A stretch of 43,971 bases of DNA from Acetobacteraceae bacterium (GCA_024280945.1 JAMXLO010000079.1:1-43971); one strand, 5' to 3'; positions 23,058 through 32,163 are shown, counted from the stretch's first letter. Notes: generated from the sequence alone by a model not told the origin. Numbers and translations: made by a program.

Positions 23058-25133
23058 ATGGGCACTCCGTTGAGCCTGCTGGTCCATGCATTCCTGGCAA
23101 TTGGCCTGATGTGTGTAAGCGTGCCAACAGCGTCGGCACAGGATCCTGAAATCGATAAATTGCTAAAGAGTCCTGTCGGCAAGGATTGGGTCACCAATGG
23201 CGGCAATCTGACCAATCAGCGTTATTCGACGCTGAAGCAGATCGATACCAGCAATGCGAAGCAGCTGAAGGGCGCCTGGATGACCCGCCTGAAGGGGTCG
23301 GGGATGGGCGGCAAGTACTCTGCGGAGGCAACGCCGCTGGTCAAGGACGGCATCATGTATGTCGTCACCGGTGATGACGATGTGTTCGCGCTGAATGCGA
23401 AGACTGGCGAAATCACGTGGGAGCGCTGGTCAGGTATCGAGCAGGCGATCACCACGGTTTGCTGCGGTTGGCTGAACCGTGGTCTGGCGATGGGCGAGGG
23501 CAAGATCTTCCTCGGACAACTCGATGCCAACGTTGTTGCCCTTGATATGAAGACCGGCAAGGAGGTGTGGAAGACAGCGATCGAGGATTGGCGCAATGGC
23601 TACGGCGTCACCAGCGCCCCACTCTATTATGACGGCATCATCTATAGCGGCGTTACCGGCGGCGAGTTCGGCGTGCGCGGGCGGCTGACCGCACTCGATG
23701 CCAAGACCGGCAAGATCCTTTGGCGGTCCTATACGCTGCCGGGGCCAGGCGAGGTCGGCGCCGAGAGTTGGCCGGCCGGCACAACGCACGCGATGCGGGG
23801 CGGGGCCTCGATCTGGAACACACCGGCAATCGATCCCGAATTGGGGCTGCTGTACTTTGCCACCGGCAATTGTGGCCCCGACTATGACGGCTCGATGCGG
23901 GAAGGGGACAACCTGTTCTGCGCCTCGATCATGGCGATCGACGCCAAGACCGGTCAGTACAAGTGGCACTTTCAGCAAGTGCACCACGACATCTGGGACT
24001 ATGACGCCGCGAGTCCGGTGGTGCTGTTCGACACCGTCATCAACGGCCAGCCGCGCAAGGCGTTGGCGGAAGTGGGCCGGACCGGATGGGTATACATCCT
24101 GGATCGCACGAACGGAAAACCCCTGATCGGCATCGAAGAAAAGCCGGTGCCGCAGGAGCCTCGGCAGAAGACGGCGAAGACCCAGCCATATCCGGTAGGG
24201 GACAACACGGTACCGACCTGCGCGCCGCCGGCGCCCGGCTACGACAAGGCGGGCTGCATCTTCGATCCGTTCTGGGATACCCCTGTCGTCATTCAGCCGG
24301 GAGGTCAGGGCGGCACAAACTGGTCCCCCATGCCCTATGATCCGGATACCGGCTATCTGTACGTGCCCGGCACGATCCGCTCGAGCGTGTTCGCCCGCGT
24401 TCCAAGCGAGTGGAAGAACGGCATTCGATACACGAATGGCACGCAGTCACCGCCAGTCGGCTCGCGCCTTGCCGGCACGTTCACGGCGATCGACGTGACG
24501 ACCAACAAGATCGCTTGGCAGCAGCAGATGCCGTATCGCACCGGCGGTGGCGGCGGTTCGACGGTCACTGCCGGTGGCCTGTTGCTGCGTGGTGAGCCGG
24601 ATGGCAATTTCGTCGCCTTGAATGCCAAGACCGGCGAGGTGCTGTCCAAGTTCCAAACTGGGTTCGGCGCAGACGCTCCACCGATGGTCTATGAAGTGGA
24701 CGGACAGGAGTACATCAGCATTGTCACCGGCGGGAATGTCATTCAGGGCAGCGCGACAGGCGATGCGGTATGGACTTTCGCGTTGAACGGCAAGGTCCAA
24801 CCGCTGTGGCCGCCGCCCCCTCCCGCGCAAGTGGCGGGCCCCTTGGGGGCGATCGCTGCAGGCGTCAACTCGATCAAGATCGGTGACAACAACGTGGAAT
24901 ACGCCTACTGGCCAGCCCGCACGCGGGTAAAGCCGGGAACTGCGGTGACCTTCACCAATGTCGGTGATCTGCCGCACACGGCGACCGCCACCGCAGGGAT
25001 GGAAGGGGCATGGGACACCGGGGCGCTTGCCAAGGGCGATACGAAGACCATCACGTTCGACAAGCCAGGCAACTACTACTACATCTGCACCCCGCATCCG
25101 TGGATGTACGGGCAGGTCATTGTCGAGCCTTGA
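23058..25133 (+). CDS. PQQ-dependent dehydrogenase fused to a C-terminal cupredoxin domain
   Basis: A 691-residue secreted quinoprotein (signal peptide ending SVPTASA, about residue 27). The propeller (30-590) shows the vicinal disulfide pair Cys135-Cys136, metal ligands Glu203 (TGGEFGVRG) and Asn271 (FATGNCG), catalytic Asp314 in DIWDYD and the lanthanide-type Asp316. After a Pro-rich linker (PLWPPPPPAQ) comes a plastocyanin-like domain (about 594-691). Its type 1 copper ligands are His640 (DLPHTA), Cys677, His680 and Met683 in CTPHPWM. Enzymes of this class usually pass electrons to a cytochrome c, fused or free; a fused blue-copper acceptor is unusual. GGGGGAAAT precedes the ATG. Substrate is unknown. 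Confidence 0.93.
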   Translation: MGTPLSLLVHAFLAIGLMCVSVPTASAQDPEIDKLLKSPVGKDWVTNGGNLTNQRYSTLKQIDTSNAKQLKGAWMTRLKGSGMGGKYSAEATPLVKDGIMYVVTGDDDVFALNAKTGEITWERWSGIEQAITTVCCGWLNRGLAMGEGKIFLGQLDANVVALDMKTGKEVWKTAIEDWRNGYGVTSAPLYYDGIIYSGVTGGEFGVRGRLTALDAKTGKILWRSYTLPGPGEVGAESWPAGTTHAMRGGASIWNTPAIDPELGLLYFATGNCGPDYDGSMREGDNLFCASIMAIDAKTGQYKWHFQQVHHDIWDYDAASPVVLFDTVINGQPRKALAEVGRTGWVYILDRTNGKPLIGIEEKPVPQEPRQKTAKTQPYPVGDNTVPTCAPPAPGYDKAGCIFDPFWDTPVVIQPGGQGGTNWSPMPYDPDTGYLYVPGTIRSSVFARVPSEWKNGIRYTNGTQSPPVGSRLAGTFTAIDVTTNKIAWQQQMPYRTGGGGGSTVTAGGLLLRGEPDGNFVALNAKTGEVLSKFQTGFGADAPPMVYEVDGQEYISIVTGGNVIQGSATGDAVWTFALNGKVQPLWPPPPPAQVAGPLGAIAAGVNSIKIGDNNVEYAYWPARTRVKPGTAVTFTNVGDLPHTATATAGMEGAWDTGALAKGDTKTITFDKPGNYYYICTPHPWMYGQVIVEP

Positions 25134-25151
25134 GAAGCGAGGTGCGGCTGG

Positions 25152-25481
25152 CTATCTCGCTTTTGCGGCGCTTCCACTGCCAGGGCTGGTAGCGCCGGTG
25201 TCCGTTGTTCCGTCAGCGGTGCCGCTGCCAGTCCCTGCGTTTGGGATCATGCCTGACGAGTAGCCAGTATGCGGTGAAGCAGCAGCACCTGGCGCCTCGC
25301 GTGCATGTGCGGCGCGCGAGTTGGTCAGGCTTGACGAGCCATCGTGGGATAAAGTCTGCACGCCCAGGCCTGACCGAGCGCCTGGACTGGAGAGAGTCGG
25401 GGCGGTCGTCGTCGTCGTTTCGGCCGATGCTGGGGTTGCCATCGCCGCGAGAATTGCCATGAGGCATAGATTCGACTTCAT
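25152..25481 (-). CDS. Small secreted low-complexity protein
   Basis: 109 residues: a signal peptide (LCLMAILAAMATPASA) and then a Thr/Ser/Gly/Ala-rich, apparently disordered mature part (ETTTTTAPTLSS, GTGSGTADGTTDTG). The ATG at 25481 has GGAGG 8 nt upstream, which makes the gene credible despite its composition. It is convergent with the PQQ-cupredoxin gene, 18 bp apart. No family or function is recognised. Confidence 0.65.
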   Translation of the reverse strand: MKSNLCLMAILAAMATPASAETTTTTAPTLSSPGARSGLGVQTLSHDGSSSLTNSRAAHAREAPGAAASPHTGYSSGMIPNAGTGSGTADGTTDTGATSPGSGSAAKAR

Positions 25482-25834
25482 GTGTTCGCCTCCAATGGGG
25501 ACATGCGACACAATCGATCTGTGCTGGCGAAGTTGCGGAGATTGGCGCAATTCAATGTGAGGCGGCCTCGCTTCACCGTGGCGCCTCGACCTTGTTCCAC
25601 TTCGGCCTATCCTAATCTGGCCGCTACAGTGCCGAGATGGTCCATGGCGTCGACTGTCGCGACATATCAGGCGATGCTTTTAGTACAGGGACATGAGAGA
25701 CAGGGTGTGTCGGCCCTCAGCCCGCCCGGTTATCTCGAAGAGATGATACCCAACGCAGCGAACCCCCGCACGAGTTGTGTGTCACTGCGACATCGCACGG
25801 CGGAAGGGCCGCCGTGGTTGCGCAGGAGACGCAA
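25482..25834. other. Intergenic stretch between divergent secreted-protein genes, 353 bp
   Basis: It separates the minus-strand low-complexity protein from the plus-strand DUF4142-like gene and must hold promoters for both. A plus-strand open frame crosses it but lacks a ribosome site and looks non-coding (high Arg/Pro). I see no strong promoter, repeat or terminator. Confidence 0.4.
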
Positions 25835-26368
25835 ATGAAGCGACGCGCTGCAGTACTCGCCCTTTCGGCCGGGGCGCTGCCTATCTTTGCTCCGATGGCA
25901 AAGCGCGCATACGCGCAGGCTCCCGCCAATATGATCCCACGTGATCTGAGCCAATACCGGACCATGACGCTGATGCTCGGCTCGCTTGCGCTGCAAAGCA
26001 GTCAGCTTGCCACCCAGCGTGCTACCATGGCCAAGGTGAAACAGTTCGCGGGGTTCGAAACAGCGGAGCAACTCACGATGGCGCAGGTTCTGAATGACAC
26101 CCCGGCGCCTCCTGTCGCGCAGCTGGACAGCCCGCATGCGGCCCAGTTGCAGGCGCTCAGCAGCTTGCCGGCGGGCCACGCCTTCGATGTCCAGTATATC
26201 ACCCTTCAGTTGCAAGGCCACCACGAGCTGCTTGGTGTTCAGAACGACTTCCTGCAAGCGCAGCCATCGATGTCCTCAGATGTTGCTCACATTGCCATGC
26301 TGGCGCGGACAACCATTCAGATGCACCTCGTGCTGCTCGAAGAGCTGCGTCGGGCGACCGAGGCGTAG
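25835..26368 (+). CDS. DUF4142-like secreted protein
   Basis: 177 residues with a signal region (KRRAAVLALSAGALPIFAPMAKRAYAQA) and an all-helical mature domain. MTLMLGSLALQSSQLAT and FDVQYITLQLQGHHELLGVQNDFL give the pattern of DUF4142 proteins, whose His-containing helices recall ferritin-like bundles. The function of that family is not established. The ATG at 25835 follows AGGAGA by 6 nt; an earlier ATG at 25775 would place residues before the signal peptide. It stands alone on this strand. Confidence 0.82.
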   Translation: MKRRAAVLALSAGALPIFAPMAKRAYAQAPANMIPRDLSQYRTMTLMLGSLALQSSQLATQRATMAKVKQFAGFETAEQLTMAQVLNDTPAPPVAQLDSPHAAQLQALSSLPAGHAFDVQYITLQLQGHHELLGVQNDFLQAQPSMSSDVAHIAMLARTTIQMHLVLLEELRRATEA

Positions 26369-26577
26369 CTCAGCGGCGCACGCAGGCAGAACGACCGTCG
26401 GCGATTCCGACGGATTGAGTGCTGCGGTCGTCGTGGACCAGCCCTGAGCGAATTCTCCGCCTCGTCTGAGTGCGACGATGGAAATCGACACCAGCGACGG
26501 CAGCATACACCGTATCGCTGCGAGCGGCGCCGTTCTCGCGGAAGACACCCTGCGCGCGGCGGGCCCGTAAAGACGGT

Positions 26578-26604
26578 TTGACAGTGGCACCTACTCGTAA
26601 GTAG
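26578..26604 (+). promoter_or_regulatory. Candidate promoter with overlapping palindrome, P450 gene
   Basis: TTGACA (26578-26583) is a perfect -35 hexamer. CTACT and AGTAG (26591-26595 and 26600-26604) form an inverted repeat around CGTA inside the spacer and -10 area, the position of a repressor operator. No good -10 hexamer is seen at 17-18 bp, so an activator or another sigma factor may be involved. Confidence 0.35.
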
Positions 26605-26630
26605 CCTCTCCAGGCCATTGCAGGAGAGGC
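26604..26630 (+). repeat. 8-bp inverted repeat in the P450 leader
   Basis: GCCTCTCC (26604-26611) and GGAGAGGC (26623-26630) are perfect complements with an 11-nt loop. No T-run follows, so it is not an intrinsic terminator; a leader hairpin or protein-binding site is possible. Confidence 0.5.
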
Positions 26631-26731
26631 GATCGAGGGGCCTCAGGAACAATGGAAGGAATGCCGCAGCAGACGTGACGAAGAAGCCATTGCGCCGGCG
26701 ACGCACATAGACGTCAGCAGGAGGAACGATC

Positions 26732-27952
26732 ATGCCAACCGCCATTCAGGATGACCTGTTCACCCCGGATGTGATCGCGAACCCTTACGCTTATTATGGT
26801 CGACTGCGCGACGAAGACCCGGTGCACTGGAACCGGGGCTACGAGCTATGGGTGATCACCCGCCACGACGATCTGGTGTGGCTGACCCGGCACCATGAGC
26901 TGTTCTCCTCTGCAGTTTTCAAGAACGACCCGCGACCCGCCTATCCGCCGATCGACGAGTCCGACCTTGGCCTGTACGATTACGTGCGTAACTACCAGGG
27001 GGATCAGTTCATTCAGCACGACCGTCCGGAGCATCTGGAGATGCGCCGGGTGATGCACAGCTATTTCACGCCCAAATCGATGGAGGCCTGGCGCCCATTC
27101 GTGCGCGAGGCGGTGAAGGACCTGCTGGATGAGGCGGAAAAGAAGGGCAGCATGGATGTCATGCGTGACCTGGCGACGCCGCTGCCGGTCCTCGTCATTG
27201 CCGAGATGATGGGTGTGCCCAAGGCCGAGCGCCCCTATATCCGTCAACTTGCCGAGAAGCTGCTGTATATCGGCCGCGGTGAGTATGACCGCATGAAGCC
27301 GCTCACCGAGGGGATGCGCGGCATGATCGAATACGTGTCGCCGTTGGTCGACAAGCGCAAAGTCGACCCGGGCGACGACTTCATCTCGGTGTTGGCGCGG
27401 GGCGAGAAGCAAGGTGTCTTCACCCGTCACCAGGTGCTGGTCAACACTTCGCTGCTGCTGCTGGCGGGACACGAGACGACGATCAACCTGCTATGCAACG
27501 GCACGCTGGCATTCACTCGCCATCCCGATCAGTGGGAGCTGTTGAAGGAGGATCCGGCAGGGCGGGCCAAGCAGGCCACCGAGGAGTGCCTGCGCTATGA
27601 CTCACCGGTGATATCGATTCAGCGGATCGCGACCGAGGATGTAGAGATGCGCGGCAAGGTACTGCGCAAGGACGACCGCGTGCGCTGGTTCATCTCTTCG
27701 GCCAATCGTGATCCCGAGGCGTTTCCCAACCCGGAAACGTTCGACATCTTCCGCCATCCGAACCAGCACGTGGCATTCGGCTCTGGGACGCATCATTGCC
27801 TGGGTGCCACGCTGGCGCGCGTGGAAGGCCAAGAGGTGTTCAAGGCGCTGGCCGAGCGCTTCCCCAACCTGCGGGCGGAGACCGAGGAGCTTGAGTATCA
27901 ACCCAGCATCACCTTCCGCTCGCTCAAGGCGCTGCCTGTCACCTGGCACTGA
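26732..27952 (+). CDS. Cytochrome P450
   Basis: A 406-residue soluble bacterial P450 monooxygenase. The oxygen-activating I-helix motif is AGHETT (245-250), the ExxR pair Glu285/Arg288, and the heme-thiolate loop FGSGTHHCLGATLAR, with Cys356 binding heme iron. Length and motif order are normal. GGAGGAACG precedes the ATG. The ferredoxin gene 88 bp downstream is the likely electron donor; no ferredoxin reductase is in the window. Substrate cannot be named. Confidence 0.96.
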   Translation: MPTAIQDDLFTPDVIANPYAYYGRLRDEDPVHWNRGYELWVITRHDDLVWLTRHHELFSSAVFKNDPRPAYPPIDESDLGLYDYVRNYQGDQFIQHDRPEHLEMRRVMHSYFTPKSMEAWRPFVREAVKDLLDEAEKKGSMDVMRDLATPLPVLVIAEMMGVPKAERPYIRQLAEKLLYIGRGEYDRMKPLTEGMRGMIEYVSPLVDKRKVDPGDDFISVLARGEKQGVFTRHQVLVNTSLLLLAGHETTINLLCNGTLAFTRHPDQWELLKEDPAGRAKQATEECLRYDSPVISIQRIATEDVEMRGKVLRKDDRVRWFISSANRDPEAFPNPETFDIFRHPNQHVAFGSGTHHCLGATLARVEGQEVFKALAERFPNLRAETEELEYQPSITFRSLKALPVTWH

Positions 27953-28040
27953 AGCGGGATGAGCGGAGGACGCAGTCTCACGTTTGAATCGCGTGGTGCA
28001 GACATCCGGTGATGCCGCCTCCTTCATCACGCCTGGGAGA

Positions 28041-28271
28041 ATGAAAGTGGCACGCAAGCTGAAAGTCTGGGTGGATCACCACTCCTGCGTCGGCAACGCG
28101 ATGTGCGAGGCGATTGCAGCGAAGACATTCCGGCTCAACGGAGATCGCCAGTCTGAGGTGGTCGACCCAACGGCAAACACCGAGGCGGAGATCCTCGAAG
28201 CAGCAGAGAACTGCCCTGTGAGTGCGATCTTCGTCGAGGACGCAGAGACAGGCGAGCGGCTGTTTCCATAG
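28041..28271 (+). CDS. [3Fe-4S] ferredoxin, P450 partner
   Basis: A 76-residue ferredoxin with three cluster cysteines: Cys16 and Cys22 in CVGNAMC and Cys58 in NCPVSAI. Asn19 occupies the place of the usual second cysteine, so a [3Fe-4S] cluster is expected, as in many bacterial P450 donor ferredoxins. Two starts are close: ATG at 28041 or GTG at 28047 (MARKLKV), the latter better spaced from GGGAG. It follows the P450 gene on the same strand. Confidence 0.92.
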   Translation: MKVARKLKVWVDHHSCVGNAMCEAIAAKTFRLNGDRQSEVVDPTANTEAEILEAAENCPVSAIFVEDAETGERLFP

Positions 28272-28466
28272 CTGAGTTGCACCGCTGTGCTCTCGGCTCT
28301 GCCACTGCTGTCTCGCTGGGGACGGGCGGGCACCCGGCACAGCCGTTGTCTTTCAGCAGGTCGCGAATGGATTGTGGCCTCTCAGGCGAGCCGACGCCTG
28401 AGAACTGATTCAGACCGACCCACGGGCGCTGACCAGTCGGATAACATGTGACCAGGAGGACGTTGC

Positions 28467-28691
28467 ATGAAGGCGACGCGCTTCCTTCCTCCACGCAAAG
28501 AGGCCGCAGATGAGACGAAGGCCAGCCACCAGGTAATGGAACTGGTGCGTCAGAACCCTAAACTCGGCCTATTGGTAATTCAGCTTCGCGAAGCCGGGCG
28601 CTCATGGCCTGACATCGAGGCCAGGATCGAAGCCGAGACCAAGCCACCGGCCCAGGGCCGCAGCCACGGCCGCGTGAAGCGGGCCGACTGA
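28467..28691 (+). CDS. Small protein of unknown function, 74 residues
   Basis: A short basic protein. AGGAGG lies 7 nt before the ATG, an excellent ribosome site. The middle is helical (MELVRQNPKLGLLVIQLREAGRSWPDIEARIEAET) and resembles a helix-turn-helix-like small domain; the tail is basic (GRSHGRVKRAD). No family is recognised and it has no close partner. Confidence 0.6.
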   Translation: MKATRFLPPRKEAADETKASHQVMELVRQNPKLGLLVIQLREAGRSWPDIEARIEAETKPPAQGRSHGRVKRAD

Positions 28692-29224
28692 CCAAACCGC
28701 TAACATTCGTGTGATACTGTAATGATTTTCGGTCATTTTACGGATGGCTGTCCACTGCACTCACGCTGGCGCATAGCCCGCCTGAAACTATCAGCGCCAT
28801 CCCATGCAAGCTTCCGTCGCCCTGGGGGGATTGATGGTCGCGGATGCGAGCAGCGATCGGGCGTGGCAGGAAGTTCTTCACCTTGCCGGAGGGCGATTAT
28901 CGCCCGGAGGCATAAGATCCAGTAGAGGCCGAACAGGAGAGGCGGAAGGAAGGATCAAAGTGAGGGAACCGATCCGGGCAAAGGGCCTTACGAACCGCGA
29001 GCACATCCACTGGGGGGAAAGCGTGCTGTTGTGTAGCCCGGGGCGGCAAGATGAGCATATGAGCCTGGCGCATGCGGTGGCCATAGTCACAGTAACCCGT
29101 CCGGATGCCCTTATCGTCATACCGGAGCGGACCGATCTCAGCTTTGCGGACGCTTGCCGTTTGGTCGCACGCGCAGACTATCCAATGCGCCGTTGAAGGA
29201 GTGGGATCGGTCGGCGCGATGCCG
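28692..29224. other. Intergenic stretch, 533 bp, with one perfect palindrome
   Basis: No gene is supported. A plus-strand frame (28804-29196) is open but has no ribosome site; its last third (LAHAVAIVTVTRPDALIVIPE) looks more protein-like, so a decayed gene is possible. GGGCGAT-T-ATCGCCC at 28891-28905 is a perfect inverted repeat. Confidence 0.4.
28891..28905. repeat. Perfect 7+1+7 palindrome
   Basis: GGGCGAT, one T, ATCGCCC. It could be an operator or a short hairpin; it lies in a region without a supported gene. Confidence 0.4.
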
Positions 29225-31234
29225 CTATTCTCCCACTTTCGAGTCCTGCGCCCGTCTTACATAGACTTGGACATCCTCATCGAGCAGCAGGCGGTTGTGC
29301 TGAAGCTGTTCTGCAGCGGCAGCAATCGAGTCAACATAGGTTGCGTGGTTGGGGTAGCGTTCTTCGAGCGAAAGCCGAGGATCGTCGTTCGCGACACGCT
29401 CAGCCTTGGTCTTGGCGAAATCGATTTGTTGTCCGTAGTGGTCACACCCGTCGTCCGCGCCTGCCGGAACCGCGCGCAAATTCCAGCCCGTGTACGTCGC
29501 AACAGGAACAGCAACCTCGGGCAATCGGATTCCTGCAATATCGTTCCCATCCGTGTCTGTCTTTGGCACGAGCGCCGGATAAGGCGTACCGACAAGGTGT
29601 GGCGGCAGAACGGTCAAAATACCCTCGTCAGCATGCGGACCATAGTCGAATAGATCGCCGGTATGCATACGGCCGTTGTAGGCGACGCCACGAATCTTGG
29701 GGAAACCTTGTCCTTCCTGCGGCAGTGGTGGCACGAGCGTCCCGTCAGCAACACGCGGAATGCGACTGCTCGGTGGCTCGGTGCCACGTGTGACCCATTC
29801 ATCCATCGCGACAAGAAGCGCGCGGAGCACGGCATTGGCTACCAGTGGATTGCGGTTCTGCTGGCAGGTGCCTCGGCCGGTCGCTCCGGCACCGCCCTGA
29901 TGTGGCAGACTTGCCATGAAGTAGGAACGCACATTGGCTGGCTCATCCACCAGGTCCTCGCCGGCCGTATCGACCGAAGCTACCGCCATGTCTTTTGCCC
30001 AATACTCGTTGGCTGAGTTCACCTCGAAGATCTTCGGGCATGTGTCGCTCGCCTGGCAGCGCGCCAGTCGACCGACAGTGCGCCGGACAGCCGGATCAGG
30101 TCTGACCTGGTTGGTGAACGGGGCCTGAAACTCGGGGAACCAACGGTTGATATGTTGGCGATGCGTGCGGAATGGCTGCGCAAAGCGATAGTTCAGGTAA
30201 ATGCCATCGGCTCCGCCGATCCAGTTCACGACCCCATCGATAACCCTTTTGCCATTCTCGTCTTCATTGAACCCGAGCCGAACGAAGTCGTGCATGGTTC
30301 GGCAAGGCTGTGAAACACATGCAGTATAGATCGTCTCGGCCTGACCGCTCAGGGGATTAGGATGTCCCTCGTCGTCGACCTTTGCACTCCGAGTGAACGA
30401 GGCGAGATCGCGGATCGCGGCCAATCCCACTCCGGCGACGACAGGATTCTTCGCCTGGTAGATGAATTCATAGAGCGCCCCGTCCTGGAATGGAGTGCCT
30501 CCAGCGAGCTTGATTGCCGTCCCGGAGTCGTTGGCGTAGTCCCATCCCGTGGCGGGCAATTCGATCGGCTGATCCTCGTAGCGGAACCGCATGGTCAGCC
30601 GGGCCGCGGATTTATCAGGCGTCGCAGATGGGTAGGTCAGTGGGCCGCTGGTCGTCGTGGTGTTGTCGATACTGAATTCTTCCAAGGCTGGCCCAGTGAT
30701 TGACGACCCGTCAGGGTTCACTGCAATCGGTACTTTGATTGTGAAGCGGCCTCCGCCGGGCGCTGCGCTGCTATCCCAGCCGCTGAACAGCAGGCTATAG
30801 CCCCGTCGCATGAGAAAGCCGTGGCCCGCGTCGGCCGCCTTGATCGGATCGTTGTTGGCACTCGGTGCATTGTTGAATTGTTGGAATGCCAGCACCGAGC
30901 CTCGGTTGGTGATCTCATACCAGAGCTTGTGATTTCCGCGCGAGGGATCGATCGGGCGTATGATCATGAAGTCGGTTTCGTATGCCACTCTCCCGTGCGC
31001 ATCGGGCGGGGCGAGCCTGATGTCTGCTATAATCGAGTTGCGCCGATCCGCAGGATCGATTTCCCCAGCAACGCGACCAACGAGCTTTTCGTATTGGCCA
31101 ACCTCACCGAACGATCGTCCTTCGAAGGTTGGAGACTCAACGTGGGTTATCGTCACCCCGATGACCCGGCATTGCGCCGCCTGGGGGCCCAACAAGAGAA
31201 TAGCGCAAACGTTCAAAGATAGTGCGAACCTCAT
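29225..31234 (-). CDS. Secreted alpha/beta-hydrolase-domain protein (Abhydrolase_10-like)
   Basis: A 669-residue protein with a signal peptide (SLNVCAILLLGPQAAQC). The N-terminal part has the family opening, VESPTFEGRSFGEVGQYEKLVGRVAGEIDP, then WYEITNRGSVLAFQQFNN and FLMRRGYSLLFSGWD. The catalytic-domain part has QPCRTMHDFVRLGFNEDENGKRVIDGVVNWIGG and FEVNSANEYWAKD, a pattern I associate with the alpha/beta hydrolase domain family PF20091. The active-site residues are not assigned with certainty. AAAGGA precedes the ATG. Substrate is unknown; esters are the usual guess for the fold. Confidence 0.85.
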   Translation of the reverse strand: MRFALSLNVCAILLLGPQAAQCRVIGVTITHVESPTFEGRSFGEVGQYEKLVGRVAGEIDPADRRNSIIADIRLAPPDAHGRVAYETDFMIIRPIDPSRGNHKLWYEITNRGSVLAFQQFNNAPSANNDPIKAADAGHGFLMRRGYSLLFSGWDSSAAPGGGRFTIKVPIAVNPDGSSITGPALEEFSIDNTTTTSGPLTYPSATPDKSAARLTMRFRYEDQPIELPATGWDYANDSGTAIKLAGGTPFQDGALYEFIYQAKNPVVAGVGLAAIRDLASFTRSAKVDDEGHPNPLSGQAETIYTACVSQPCRTMHDFVRLGFNEDENGKRVIDGVVNWIGGADGIYLNYRFAQPFRTHRQHINRWFPEFQAPFTNQVRPDPAVRRTVGRLARCQASDTCPKIFEVNSANEYWAKDMAVASVDTAGEDLVDEPANVRSYFMASLPHQGGAGATGRGTCQQNRNPLVANAVLRALLVAMDEWVTRGTEPPSSRIPRVADGTLVPPLPQEGQGFPKIRGVAYNGRMHTGDLFDYGPHADEGILTVLPPHLVGTPYPALVPKTDTDGNDIAGIRLPEVAVPVATYTGWNLRAVPAGADDGCDHYGQQIDFAKTKAERVANDDPRLSLEERYPNHATYVDSIAAAAEQLQHNRLLLDEDVQVYVRRAQDSKVGE

Positions 31235-31525
31235 TTCCTTTCCTGGCCCCCTGAAGCGCTATGGACGGGAACGACGTCGTTTTCGGTTGGGCTGACGTTA
31301 ATTGACCCATTCGGCTCGTCCAATGCGGTCCTTGTCGCCCGATCCGCCGACTCGCGTCTGAGCCATCGGCAGGTCTTGCCCCGCCGTTGGGCGAGCCTCC
31401 AGTTCACAACTGCGCGGTGAAGCCAGCGCGCTCGTCCGGTGCCGTGTCCGGTGAAGAGAATTTGCTTCCCGAGAGCTGACAGCCGCTATATTCATTCTAA
31501 GAAGAGGCCCGAAGGGAGAAGCTGG
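31235..31525. other. Intergenic gap between divergent genes, 291 bp
   Basis: It must contain promoters for the hydrolase (-) and cupin (+) genes. On the plus strand TATATT (31487-31492) is a good -10 hexamer, with a weak TTGCTT 19 bp upstream. Nothing else stands out. Confidence 0.35.
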
Positions 31526-32083
31526 ATGTTTGATCTCGATCGGTTCTTTGCTGATTGCCGAGACGCCGTGGATGCCGATGCAAGCCATCGGTTGGTGCGG
31601 GACGTCGTGGCGCGCGCGGTCAGCGAGCCAGGCGGCGTGATGGCGGTGCTGGGTGAGCCGGAGCGGGCGGGGATCAATGTGTTGTACCGCGCGCCGAATC
31701 TGACGGTGCTGAACCTTGTCTGGGGTCCCGGCATGACCATCATGCCGCACGACCACCGGATGTGGGCGGTGATTGGCGTCTATACCGGGCGTGAGGACAA
31801 CGTGTTCTGGCGCCGCTTGCCGCCTGATGCCGACCGGCAGATCGAAGCCGCCGGCGCCCGCTCGTTGTGTCGCGGCGATTGTACGCCATTGGGCGCCGAT
31901 ATCGTCCATTCGGTGACCAACCCAATCCCGCGCCTGACGGGTGCGATCCATGTGTATGGCGGCGATTTTCTGACACAGGAACGCAGCGAGTGGGATCCGG
32001 AGACGCTGCACGAGCGGCCATACGACGTGGCCAAGGCAAGGCAACTGTTCGAGGACTCCAACCGGGCGCTGGGGCGCACGTAG
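31526..32083 (+). CDS. Cysteine-dioxygenase-type cupin protein
   Basis: 185 residues forming a single cupin barrel. LNLVWGPGMTIMPHDHRMWAVIGVYTGREDNVFWRR contains the HDH metal pair and GADIVHSVTNP provides the third His, as in the cysteine/3-mercaptopropionate dioxygenase family of non-heme iron enzymes. It would use oxygen on a small thiol or similar molecule, but the substrate is unknown. The ATG at 31526 has AGGGAGAA upstream; an earlier in-frame ATG at 31439 adds unrelated sequence. The next gene follows after 80 bp. Confidence 0.85.
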   Translation: MFDLDRFFADCRDAVDADASHRLVRDVVARAVSEPGGVMAVLGEPERAGINVLYRAPNLTVLNLVWGPGMTIMPHDHRMWAVIGVYTGREDNVFWRRLPPDADRQIEAAGARSLCRGDCTPLGADIVHSVTNPIPRLTGAIHVYGGDFLTQERSEWDPETLHERPYDVAKARQLFEDSNRALGRT

Positions 32084-32163
32084 CGGCTAGGCAGCCAGCT
32101 TGCCGCCAGTGCGAACTCTCCCCACAGTGGCGCCAAGCCCAAAGCGCACCAGGGAGAGAAACG

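Larger units (their letters stand above)
26369..26731. other. Intergenic stretch upstream of the P450 gene, 363 bp
   Basis: No credible gene. The right half contains a perfect TTGACA (26578-26583), a 5-bp inverted repeat and an 8-bp hairpin described separately, all likely to bear on P450 expression. Nothing is seen in the left half. Confidence 0.5.

Noticed and set aside
28804-29196. A 130-residue plus-strand frame in the 533-bp gap
   Set aside because: No ribosome site and no recognisable fold over most of its length; at most a remnant in the last third.
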